6,928 bases of DNA from assembly GCA_036005125.1 (NCBI GenBank), contig DASYQV010000332.1, forward strand, positions 1-6,928, given 5' to 3'. This stretch comes from DASYQV01 sp036005125 (GTDB lineage Bacteria > Acidobacteriota > Vicinamibacteria > Vicinamibacterales > UBA2999). This document shows, piece by piece, positions 1-5,994 of this stretch; within the stretch, counting starts at the first letter, position 1, and each line of letters begins with the position of its first letter. The notes beneath the pieces were generated by a model. It was not told the DNA's origin, searched no databases, and saw only the letters and a list, made by a program, of their open reading frames with translations. A program made the translations under genes and the position numbers.

Positions 1-11
1 CGATTTCCTGA

Positions 12-83
12 TGGGCCCCCCGGGGATCGAACCCGGGACACCCTGATTAAAAGTCAGGTGCTCTACCACTGAGCTAGGGGCCC
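12..83 (-). tRNA. tRNA-Lys (anticodon UUU)
   Basis: Read on the minus strand this folds into a complete class I cloverleaf. The 7-bp acceptor stem pairs 77-83 with 13-19. The D arm has a GCTC/GAGC stem, and the 5-bp anticodon stem CCTGA/TCAGG encloses the loop CTTTTAA. The variable region is 5 nt, and the T stem CCGGG/CCCGG encloses TTCGATC. The anticodon is TTT (positions 51-49), preceded by the invariant T33, which gives lysine. The discriminator base is A (position 12). CCA is not encoded, so it must be added by the CCA-adding enzyme. The gene diverges from the sigma factor gene. A weak -10-like TACATT lies on the minus strand at 101-96, 12 bases upstream of the mature 5' end, but no matching -35 is evident. 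Confidence 0.97.
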
Positions 84-256
84 GACGGAACCGCAAATGT
101 ACCACAGCCCAACCGCAGTGGCGTGCGTGCTCGCCCACACGCCTCCGTCCTTCCGGTGCGGTTTGAGACTTTTTCGATGCTTGGGGTGTCAAAAGGATCA
201 GGCGGGTGCGCAGGCAGCCGCCTTGCAACCGCAGCACGTAGGTCCACCGGAAAGTA
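84..256. other. Divergent intergenic region between tRNA-Lys and the sigma factor gene
   Basis: This spacer must hold the leftward tRNA promoter and the rightward sigma-factor promoter. I see no convincing paired -35/-10 for the sigma gene and no inverted repeat or riboswitch-like fold. A 79-codon open frame starting at 97 runs through it into the sigma gene, but it has no recognisable domain and no ribosome binding site. I regard it as a chance frame. Confidence 0.5.
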
Positions 257-1897
257 ATGACAAAAACAACCCCAGCTTCGAAAACATTAGCGTTCCGTCC
301 ATCGAAGCGCAGCAAGGCGCTGGTGGATTGGCGTGATCCGTCCCACCAAGCGAACGTACTTGATTGGCGACAGCGTGCCCAGCACTACGGGCTCGTGCCC
401 GTCGACGATCAGGCGGACACGCTTGAAGAGGATCACGTCCCGGTTGAGCCCCATCGGCTTCTCGAGGAAGAGGAGCCGGAGGCCTTCAACGAGCAGCGAG
501 TCGGCGAGGAGTTCGACGCGGCGGAGCTCACGCACGAGCCCGCCGACACGTCCCTTCCGCACGACGAGGTCGACCTCGTACGGGTCTACCTGCAGCACAT
601 CGGCAAGCGCAAGCTGCTCAAACAGCATGAGGAAGTGGCCATAGGCGAGCGCATCGAGCGTGCGCGAGCGGATCTGGTCAAGCGCTTGGCAGAAGTCCCC
701 GGCGCGCTGCAGTCGCTCGTCTCGCTTGCGGATCGCATCCGGCAGAGGGGCGAGCCGGCGGCCGAGTTGATCCTCCTCCCCGAGGGCGGCGAGCTGCAGC
801 CCGAAACCGTCGCTCCCGTGCTGCGCGCCTTCGCCCGGATCAAGCGGCGCCGCTCCGTGATCGAAAATCTCCGGGCGCAGATGGAGAACCCGCGCGTCAG
901 CGCCAAGACGAGGCAGAGCATCCAGGCGCGGCTCGAACGCGCGCGCGAGGCGCTCGTGGCCGAACTGGCGGCGCAGCCCATTCGTCCGGCGCTGGTCGAC
1001 GAGATTGTGGTCCAGTTGCGTCAGACCGAAGAGGAATTCCGGAAGCTGGAACATCTGCCGCGCGCCGAACGGGCGGAACGGTGCCGCGAACTGGAAACCC
1101 GCATCGGACTTTCCCGCGCCGAATTCCGGCGGCGCTTCGCGAGGGTGGAGGCGGCCGAGGAGGTTGTGCGCGAAACAAAGCGCGAGCTGATGGAGGCGAA
1201 CCTCCGTCTCGTTGTCTCGATTGCGAAGCGGTACATGAACCGCGGTCTGTCGTTCCTCGACCTGATCCAGGAAGGCAACATCGGGCTCATGAAGGCGGTC
1301 GATCGGTTTCAGTTCCGCCGGGGCTTCAAGTTCTCCACGTACGCGACGTGGTGGATCCGGCAGGCGATCACGCGGGCCATCGCGGACTACGGCCGCACGA
1401 TCCGGCTTCCCGTTCATGTAATCGAGTCGCTGAACCGCCTCGAGAAAGAGCGGAAGGCGATCCGCAGCGAGACCCGCCGGGAGCCGACCGCCGAGGACCT
1501 CGCGGACCGTCTCAAGATGCCGGTCGGCAAGGTTCGTCTGCTGCTCGACGCCCAGAAGACGCCCTACTCGCTCGAGATGAAAGTCGGCGAAGAAGAGGGC
1601 ACCGAGCTCGCAGATCTCCTCCGCGACAAGTCGGTGCAGTCACCGGAGGAGTCGGTCATCGAAAGCGATCTGGCCAACGAGGTCGAACGGGCGATGGCAC
1701 CCCTTGGCGATCGCGAGCGCGAGGTATTGCGGCTCCGATATGGCCTGGGCACCGACCGCGAGTACACCTTGGAGGAAATCGGACGGCGGTTGTCGGTGAC
1801 GCGCGAGCGGGTGCGGCAGATCGAGGCGCGCGCGCTTCAGAAACTGCGCGCCGCGCGCCAGCGCGAAGCGGCGATTCTCAGCCGGAAGCACGCCTGA
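257..1897 (+). CDS. RpoD-type sigma-70 family RNA polymerase sigma factor
   Basis: This 546-residue protein directs core RNA polymerase to -10/-35 promoters in the cytoplasm. Its domains follow the primary-sigma order. Region 1.2 is at about 103-137 (DEVDLVRVYLQHIGKRKLL). A long charged non-conserved region of about 165 residues follows (138-300). Regions 2.1-2.4 are at about 302-381, with the core-binding DLIQEGNIGLMKAVDRF and the promoter-melting FSTYATWWIRQAITR, including W365 and W366. Region 3 spans about 382-460. Region 4 has the -35-binding helix-turn-helix YTLEEIGRRLSVTRERVRQI at 503-522. The N-terminal 100 residues are acidic and show no recognisable region 1.1. The C terminus lacks the HPSRSR-like tail common in housekeeping RpoD. 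It could therefore be the primary sigma or a group 2 RpoD-like factor, and I leave the symbol blank. The ATG at 257 has a purine-rich GGAAAG only 2 bases upstream, which is a weak signal; a GTG at 323 is a poorer alternative. The gene stands alone and is followed by the heptamer repeat. Confidence 0.93.
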   Translation: MTKTTPASKTLAFRPSKRSKALVDWRDPSHQANVLDWRQRAQHYGLVPVDDQADTLEEDHVPVEPHRLLEEEEPEAFNEQRVGEEFDAAELTHEPADTSLPHDEVDLVRVYLQHIGKRKLLKQHEEVAIGERIERARADLVKRLAEVPGALQSLVSLADRIRQRGEPAAELILLPEGGELQPETVAPVLRAFARIKRRRSVIENLRAQMENPRVSAKTRQSIQARLERAREALVAELAAQPIRPALVDEIVVQLRQTEEEFRKLEHLPRAERAERCRELETRIGLSRAEFRRRFARVEAAEEVVRETKRELMEANLRLVVSIAKRYMNRGLSFLDLIQEGNIGLMKAVDRFQFRRGFKFSTYATWWIRQAITRAIADYGRTIRLPVHVIESLNRLEKERKAIRSETRREPTAEDLADRLKMPVGKVRLLLDAQKTPYSLEMKVGEEEGTELADLLRDKSVQSPEESVIESDLANEVERAMAPLGDREREVLRLRYGLGTDREYTLEEIGRRLSVTRERVRQIEARALQKLRAARQREAAILSRKHA

Positions 1898-1903
1898 ATC
1901 CGA

Positions 1904-1985
1904 GGCATCAGGCATCAGGGCTGTCTCAGGAATCAGGACTGATGCCTTGGACAGCCCTGATGCCTGATTCCTGATGCCTGATGCC
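1904..1985. repeat. Heptamer (TGATGCC/TGATTCC) array forming a long inverted repeat
   Basis: Just 6 bases after the sigma-factor stop, two tandem GGCATCA units (1904-1917) run into GGGCTGTC (1918-1925). The reverse complement follows on the other side as GACAGCCC (1950-1957) and four tandem heptamers: TGATGCC (1958-1964), TGATTCC (1965-1971), TGATGCC (1972-1978) and TGATGCC (1979-1985). Arms 1904-1925 and 1950-1971 pair over 22 bp with one mismatch. The 24-base loop contains GGAATCAG and CTGATGCC, which form a smaller imperfect hairpin. The fold lies between a plus-strand gene and a minus-strand gene remnant, so it could stop transcription from either side, but there is no T tract. Spacers of the kind found in CRISPR arrays are absent. 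Confidence 0.85.
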
Positions 1986-2316
1986 TTCGGGAATCCTGGC
2001 CGTCGTAGTCGCCTGTCCGACATGTCGCGTTGCATGCTCGGCGGCGTGCCTCATAAGACCCAGCACGGTAGATGGCAGGCCTGCGCGCCCGACCCCCGCG
2101 CGTCGAGCAGGCTCTCTCGCGGGGTCTGCCGCACCTGCTCGAGCGCGCGATCGATGCTGGCGCACGCATCCGTCACGATCTCGTCGAACCCGGGAGGCGG
2201 ATCGGCTGGCGCGCCTTCTGCCCTCAGCGCGGCTTTCTGATCGGCGTTCAACGCGTCGCCACGCGCGTAGGTGAACAGGCGATCGATCGATACTGCCTCC
2301 AATGTGCCGCACATGA
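1926..2316 (-). pseudogene. Decayed DinB-family gene (5'-truncated, two frameshifts)
   Basis: On the minus strand, three consecutive segments in two frames together read as the C-terminal two thirds of a DinB/DUF664-like four-helix protein, a family of thiol transferases and putative metal-dependent enzymes. Segment 1 reads HVRHIGGSIDR (about 2316-2284). Segment 2 reads SIDRLFTYARGDALNADQ and on to SLLDARG. Segment 3 reads VGRAGLPSTVLGLMRHAAEH, then ATRHVGQATTTARI (about 2094-1992). The family's metal-binding histidines remain: HVRH in the first helix present and the HxxxH spacing in the last. Frame is lost at a CGAT triplication (2280-2291), consistent with a 4-bp duplication. It is restored at a run of five C on the plus strand (2093-2097), where one more base would close the frame. 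The N-terminal part is missing, and homology stops exactly at the border of the composite hairpin repeat. The C-terminal codons run into the heptamer array before a stop at 1928-1926. Sequencing error could explain one shift but not the truncation. Confidence 0.7.
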
Positions 2317-2400
2317 AACCAGTCACGGGCTCCACCCTTGTCCCAGCGGAGCCTGCGACTGGTTGCCGATGTCTCTTTGGCGCGCTTCGCGCGCCAAAGA
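2317..2400 (+). repeat. Composite two-hairpin repeat, copy A
   Basis: The first hairpin pairs AACCAGTC (2317-2324) with GACTGGTT (2357-2364). After one A-C mismatch it continues through C2326-G2355, a G-T wobble and GGCTCC/GGAGCC (2328-2333 with 2348-2353). The 14-base loop contains CCTTG and TCCCA. After a 9-base spacer a second, perfect hairpin follows: 12-bp arms 2374-2385 and 2389-2400 (TCTTTGGCGCGC and its complement) around the 3-base loop TTC. The same architecture occurs in the opposite orientation at 6857-6770. The left border coincides with the end of DinB homology, which suggests insertion into or deletion next to that gene. Confidence 0.8.
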
Positions 2401-2584
2401 CCGCTATGCGGATCGACGCAACGGGTACAAAATTCGCGTTCATGAGGCGAGTGTAGTCGGTGACGCGCGTGGCTCGCGCAGGGCGCGGATTCATGGCGAG
2501 CCGAACCGACCCGATCCTTGCCCGATCAAGCTCATCTTCTTCCGCGGCCGGGCTCGCGATCGAGCCGAACGAGAACCCCTCAGC
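2401..2584. other. Intergenic stretch without recognisable genes
   Basis: This lies between the composite repeat and the candidate promoter of the GAF-ligD operon. Short frames on both strands cross it, including a plus-strand 64-codon frame at 2460-2654 and the N-terminal extension of the minus-strand DinB frame. None shows a domain, a ribosome binding site or a protein-like composition. I see no strong fold or repeat here. Confidence 0.45.
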
Positions 2585-2613
2585 TTGTCGCGCCGCCGTC
2601 TACTGCTTACACT
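2585..2613 (+). promoter_or_regulatory. Candidate sigma-70 promoter for the GAF-ligD operon
   Basis: TTGTCG (2585-2590) and TACACT (2608-2613) each match four of six consensus bases and are separated by the ideal 17 bp. Transcription would start near 2620, about 27 bases before the GTG start of the GAF gene. This is a pattern match in otherwise GC-rich sequence, so it is only a candidate. Confidence 0.35.
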
Positions 2614-2646
2614 TTGGCGTAGGCTCATTCGAACAGGCGTTCTGTC

Positions 2647-3396
2647 GTGGATGAACGAGGTCCCTCAGAGGCCATGAGGCTCCTGGACGGTGAAGAACAC
2701 TCCGAGCGAATGCTCGAACGCGTGGCGCGACATGCTGTCCCGCGACTTGCCGATTTCTGTCTGATTTTTCTCGTCGAGCACGGCAATCTCCGCTGCGTCG
2801 CGGCCGCGCACGTCACCCGCGAGGGCGAGCGTCTGCTCCGCACGCTGAGCCGAATCTATCGAATCACACGCGACGATCCCGTCAGCACGGTGGCGTGCAC
2901 CGTCCGCACGGGCCGGTCGCAGCTCCGGACCGAGATTGCGGCCGACCAGGGGCGATATGGTCGCGAGCTCGCTCGAGTCTTCGACATCCACCGGCGGCTC
3001 GCGGCGCGCTCGGCCGCTGTCGTGCCCGTTCGAGCCGGTCGTGAGATTCTCGGCGCGCTGACCCTCTCCTATTCGCAATCGGGGCGCGTCTATACTCCCG
3101 CGGACCTGCCGCTCATCGAGCGCTTCGGGGCGGATATCGGCAGCGCCATCGACAACGTCCGCCTGGCGAACGCCGCTCGGCGGGTCGCGTTCGTCAGCCA
3201 TCGGGCGCGTCCGGCGCTCAATCGTCTGCGCCGCGCGATCGACCAGTTGCAGGCCGGCGTGAGCCGTCAGGAGCGCGAGCGGCTGCTCGGCGAGGCCGCG
3301 CGCCAGGAACGTGCGCTGAGCCGCATCCTCGAGCACTACCTGCGCCTCGATCCGCCGCGCGCTGTCCGTCCGACCCGCTCGCGTGCCCGCCTCTGA
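2647..3396 (+). CDS. GAF-domain protein with HisKA-like C-terminal helices
   Basis: This is a 249-residue, probably cytoplasmic, sensory protein. A GAF fold spans about residues 20-175. Its typical ending AAVVPVRAGREILGALTLSY (123-142) is followed by YTPADLPLIERFGADIGSAI (149-168), the usual close of GAF domains. Residues 178-232 then resemble the dimerisation and phosphoacceptor helices of histidine kinases: VSHRARPALNRL (183-194) fits the SHELRTPLN pattern with His185 in the acceptor position, and a second amphipathic helix ends SRILEHYLRL. No ATP-binding HATPase domain follows; the next gene starts inside this one. It may be a remnant of a kinase or a ligand-sensing partner that does not phosphorylate on its own. 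The start is uncertain between GTG 2647 and ATG 2674. The latter has AGAGG only 2 bases upstream, so I prefer 2647. The overlap with ligD implies co-transcription. The GAF call is firm, the HisKA call moderate. Confidence 0.8.
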   Translation: MDERGPSEAMRLLDGEEHSERMLERVARHAVPRLADFCLIFLVEHGNLRCVAAAHVTREGERLLRTLSRIYRITRDDPVSTVACTVRTGRSQLRTEIAADQGRYGRELARVFDIHRRLAARSAAVVPVRAGREILGALTLSYSQSGRVYTPADLPLIERFGADIGSAIDNVRLANAARRVAFVSHRARPALNRLRRAIDQLQAGVSRQERERLLGEAARQERALSRILEHYLRLDPPRAVRPTRSRARL

Positions 3397-5269
3397 GTAC
3401 CGTCCGCAACTCGCCACGCTCGTCAAACAGCCGCCAGCCGGTGACGAGTGGGTCCACGAGCTCAAATACGACGGCTATCGTATAGGGTGCCGCATCCGTC
3501 GCGGCAGCGTCGCGCTCTACAGCCGGAACGGCAAGGAGTGGACGACGCGCTTTCCCGAGATCGTCGACGCGGCGGCGACGTTGCAGACGACTGACGCGCT
3601 GATCGACGGCGAAGTGTGCATGGTGCTGTCCGACGGGCGCACCAGCTTTCAGGCGCTGCAGCAGGCGTTTGCCGCCGAGCGCAGCCGCGATTCGCTCACG
3701 TACTTCGTCTTCGACCTTCTGCGCCTCGATGGCGAGCGCATCGAGGGCCGGCCCCTCGAGGAACGCAAGGCGCGGCTGAAGAAGCTCGTCGGCGCGAGGC
3801 GGATGAAAGGCCGCATTCGATATTCCCAGCACGTCGTTGGCCAGGGCGAGGCGTTCTTCCGTCAGGCCTGCCGCCACGGGCTCGAAGGGATCGTCTCGAA
3901 ACAGCGTGGTCAACCGTATCGCCCGGGGCGTCATGGCGGCTGGGTGAAGACGAAGTGCAGTCTCGGCCAGGAATTCGTGATTGGCGGCTTCACCGATCCT
4001 GAAGGTGCCCGTGTCGGCATTGGCGCGCTGCTCGTCGGCTACTATGATCGCGACGGACACCTGATCTTCTCCGGCAAGGTCGGCACCGGCTTCCCGCATC
4101 GCCTCGCGCTCGATCTCCGCAGGAGGCTCGAACGCCTCGAACGGCCCACTCCTCCGTTTGCGACGTCGCCAAAGGGCGTCGGCCGCAGCGTGCATTGGGT
4201 GCGGCCGGAACTGGTCGGCGAGGTCGCCTTCACGGAATGGACGTCGGACGGCAAGATCCGGCATCCGGCCTTCAAGGGACTGCGCGCGGACAAGAAGCCG
4301 CGCGCGGTGACGCGAGAGCGGCCCGCCGCCTCCGCCCCGGCGTCCGCGGTCACGGAGAAGACGTCATCCCACGACGACGTCGTGTGCGGCGTCCGCATCA
4401 CGCACGCGGACCGCGTGATCTACCCGGAGCTCGGCCTCACGAAGCTCGATCTCGCGCGCTATTACGAGAGCATCGGCGACTGGATCGTGCCCCACGTGAA
4501 GGGCCGGCCGTTGACGCTCGTTCGCTGCCCCGAAGGGCTGCGCGCGGAGTGCTTCTACATGAAGCACGCCAAGGTGTGGGCGCCCGCGCCGCTCGAGCGA
4601 GTACGCATTCAGGAGAAGAAGAAGCTCGGGGAATATCTCATCGCCTCCGATATTGCCGGAGTCGTCGGTCTCGTGCAGATGGGCGTCCTCGAAATCCACA
4701 CCTGGAACAGCGTCATCGATAACGTCGAGCATCCCAACCGACTCGTGTTCGACCTCGATCCTGGCCAGCAGGTGCCGTGGACTCGCGTCATCCGCAGCGC
4801 GCGCATCGTCCGCGACGCGCTGGGCGCGCTGGGGCTCGAGAGCTTTGTCAAGACCACCGGCGGCGCGGGCCTGCACGTCGTCGTGCCGCTCGTACCACAT
4901 GCGGACTGGGCGGCGTGCCTTGCATTCGCGCGTGCAGTAGCCGAGAGAATCGAACGCGCAGATCCCGATACGTACACGACAACGTTCGCCAAGGCTGGCC
5001 GCACGAAGAAGATCCTCATCGATTACCTGAGAAACAATCGGACCAATACCTCGATTGCGGCGTATTCCACCCGCGCCCGCCCACGCGCACCCGTCAGCGT
5101 TCCACTGACCTGGGCCGAGTTGCGGACCTCCCTCGATCCGGCGCCTTTCACCATGCGCACCGTTCCCCGCCGCCTTGCGCGGTTGCGCGTCGATCCGTGG
5201 CGCGACTACTGGACCTCGCGCCAGAAGCTGACGAGGCAGATGCTGAACGCGGTCGAGGTCGAGCTCTAA
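3383..5269 (+). CDS. ligD: LigD-type ATP-dependent DNA ligase/polymerase for NHEJ (Lig-Pol, no phosphoesterase domain)
   Basis: This 628-residue enzyme seals and fills double-strand breaks in bacterial non-homologous end joining, normally with Ku. The N-terminal ligase domain (about 1-300) has motif I KYDGYR with the adenylated Lys28, motif III LIDGEVC (73-79), motif IV EGIVSKQ (168-174) and motif V WVKTKC (187-192). An OB-fold follows, with FSGKVGTGF at 229-237 and FTEWTSDGKIRHPAFKGLR at 283-301. A polar, alanine-rich linker (about 302-332) leads to the primase-like polymerase domain (about 335-625). That domain has RPLTLVRCPEG, FYMKH, the catalytic FDLDP (Asp457 and Asp459), KTTGGAGLHVVVPL (490-503) and the third acidic residue in ILIDYLRNNR (Asp547). 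The HDATRLHYDFR-type phosphoesterase domain is absent, so this differs from both the mycobacterial Pol-PE-Lig and the Pseudomonas PE-Lig-Pol forms. The GTG start at 3383 overlaps the GAF gene by 14 bp in another frame and has no clear ribosome binding site, which suggests translational coupling. No Ku gene is in the window. Confidence 0.95.
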   Translation: MPASEYRPQLATLVKQPPAGDEWVHELKYDGYRIGCRIRRGSVALYSRNGKEWTTRFPEIVDAAATLQTTDALIDGEVCMVLSDGRTSFQALQQAFAAERSRDSLTYFVFDLLRLDGERIEGRPLEERKARLKKLVGARRMKGRIRYSQHVVGQGEAFFRQACRHGLEGIVSKQRGQPYRPGRHGGWVKTKCSLGQEFVIGGFTDPEGARVGIGALLVGYYDRDGHLIFSGKVGTGFPHRLALDLRRRLERLERPTPPFATSPKGVGRSVHWVRPELVGEVAFTEWTSDGKIRHPAFKGLRADKKPRAVTRERPAASAPASAVTEKTSSHDDVVCGVRITHADRVIYPELGLTKLDLARYYESIGDWIVPHVKGRPLTLVRCPEGLRAECFYMKHAKVWAPAPLERVRIQEKKKLGEYLIASDIAGVVGLVQMGVLEIHTWNSVIDNVEHPNRLVFDLDPGQQVPWTRVIRSARIVRDALGALGLESFVKTTGGAGLHVVVPLVPHADWAACLAFARAVAERIERADPDTYTTTFAKAGRTKKILIDYLRNNRTNTSIAAYSTRARPRAPVSVPLTWAELRTSLDPAPFTMRTVPRRLARLRVDPWRDYWTSRQKLTRQMLNAVEVEL

Positions 5270-5341
5270 TCGCAGCTCCGCTTGAATCAGTCTGTCGAGT
5301 TCGCGTGGGCTCACAGGGTACGGCTCGTGCACCAGCTTCGC

Positions 5342-5347
5342 GGAGGA
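5342..5347 (+). promoter_or_regulatory. Strong Shine-Dalgarno site fixing the start at 5356
   Basis: GGAGGA (5342-5347), 8 bases before the ATG at 5356, is the best ribosome binding site in the window. The same frame is open far upstream inside ligD, so this site is what identifies the true start of the membrane protein. Confidence 0.8.
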
Positions 5348-5355
5348 GAGTACAC

Positions 5356-5961
5356 ATGGCCGAGCAGCACCGCCACGAATACAGCAAAGCTCCAGAGAAT
5401 CCACCGGAAAGCGTGGTGAATTCCCGCGTGCGGCGTGCTGCGCTGTGGACGTATCTGGGCCCAATCGTCGGCGCCATCGCCGTGATCGCCTTCATGATCT
5501 TCTATCTCGCCACGCGACCGCCGGACCGCCAGACGAACGACGACAACGTGTGGACCGTAACAGGGACAACCGGGTCTCAGCCGGGAGGACACTCACCCGA
5601 TCCCGTCCCTGCAACCCCGGAAAAGGAAATCGAGCAACGCGGCGTGGTCCGGGATCTCTCTGAACCTCCTCTGCCGAACCTGACGCCGGAGCTCATGCTG
5701 ACCGACCTGGGCGATCTCCTGGGTGCCAAACGGGAACAGATGTTCGGCCGCCGCGTCGACGTGCGGGACGTCGAAGTCGTCGAGGTCAAGGACGCTGCGA
5801 ATTTCGTGGTCAAGCACGGCGACGCGAAGGTGGCCGTCGTGGCCCCCGACGGATCGTCCGGAATACGGAGAGGTCAGCGAGTGAACATCGTCGGGACCGT
5901 AGAACGTGACGCGTCCCGAGGCATTCGTATCCAGGCTTCACGAGTGGATGTGCACGACTGA
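5356..5961 (+). CDS. Single-pass membrane protein with C-terminal OB-like domain, function unknown
   Basis: This is a 201-residue protein that I cannot assign to a named family. A polar N terminus (1-30, rich in charged residues, with Arg24, Arg26 and Arg27 just before the membrane) is followed by one hydrophobic segment at about 31-52 (LGPIVGAIAVIAFMIFYLA). A proline- and threonine-rich linker follows (53-110). Residues 113-200 form a compact beta-rich domain, GRRVDVRDVEVVEV to RRGQRVNIVGTVERD to IRIQASRVDV. It has the strand pattern of a small OB-fold of the kind found in envelope proteins. The positive-inside rule suggests the C-terminal domain faces the periplasm. The gene begins 86 bases after ligD on the same strand and may be in the same transcript, but it has its own strong ribosome binding site. 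No link to end joining is apparent. Its end converges on the minus-strand adenylation-domain gene. Confidence 0.8.
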   Translation: MAEQHRHEYSKAPENPPESVVNSRVRRAALWTYLGPIVGAIAVIAFMIFYLATRPPDRQTNDDNVWTVTGTTGSQPGGHSPDPVPATPEKEIEQRGVVRDLSEPPLPNLTPELMLTDLGDLLGAKREQMFGRRVDVRDVEVVEVKDAANFVVKHGDAKVAVVAPDGSSGIRRGQRVNIVGTVERDASRGIRIQASRVDVHD

Positions 5962-5973
5962 GCCCGAGGCTCA
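5959..5973. terminator. Small hairpin between convergent genes
   Basis: TGAGCC (5959-5964) and GGCTCA (5968-5973) form a perfect 6-bp stem with the loop CGA. It begins in the stop codon of the membrane-protein gene and lies 22 bases beyond the end of the opposing gene. There is no T tract on either side, so intrinsic termination is only a suggestion. Confidence 0.3.
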
Positions 5974-5994
5974 CTGAGTTGACGGGACGTGCGA

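Noticed and set aside
97..336. Open frame of 79 codons upstream of and overlapping the sigma factor gene
   Set aside because: It has no ribosome binding site or domain, its composition is not protein-like, and it overlaps the confident sigma gene by 80 bases.
287..1417. Long minus-strand frame opposite the sigma factor gene
   Set aside because: It is a typical antisense shadow in GC-rich coding sequence. The plus strand carries all the sigma motifs.
1081..1974. Long plus-strand frame within and beyond the sigma gene
   Set aside because: Its translation is arginine- and alanine-rich and lacks domains. It is the alternative frame of the sigma gene.
1904..1985. CRISPR array
   Set aside because: The units are 7 bp and adjacent, with no unique spacers, and they occur in both orientations.
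2374..2400. Perfect GC palindrome taken alone as an intrinsic terminator
   Set aside because: It has no T tract after the stem and no gene ending close before it on the plus strand. It is better explained as half of the composite repeat.
2072..2677. Plus-strand frame of 201 codons across the intergenic region
   Set aside because: It is antisense to the DinB remnant, crosses both hairpins and the promoter region, and has no domain or ribosome binding site.
3218..4264. Long minus-strand frame opposite ligD
   Set aside because: It lies opposite the ligase catalytic motifs and shows no family resemblance. It is a GC-driven shadow.
4777..5355. Upstream extension of the membrane protein reading frame into ligD
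   Set aside because: That part is an out-of-frame shadow of ligD. The strong Shine-Dalgarno site at 5342-5347 sets the start at 5356.
4364..5464. Minus-strand frame opposite the ligD polymerase domain, with a protein-like N-terminal part over 5270-5340
   Set aside because: The part outside ligD is short and has no ribosome binding site or motif. The remainder is antisense to the conserved polymerase domain.
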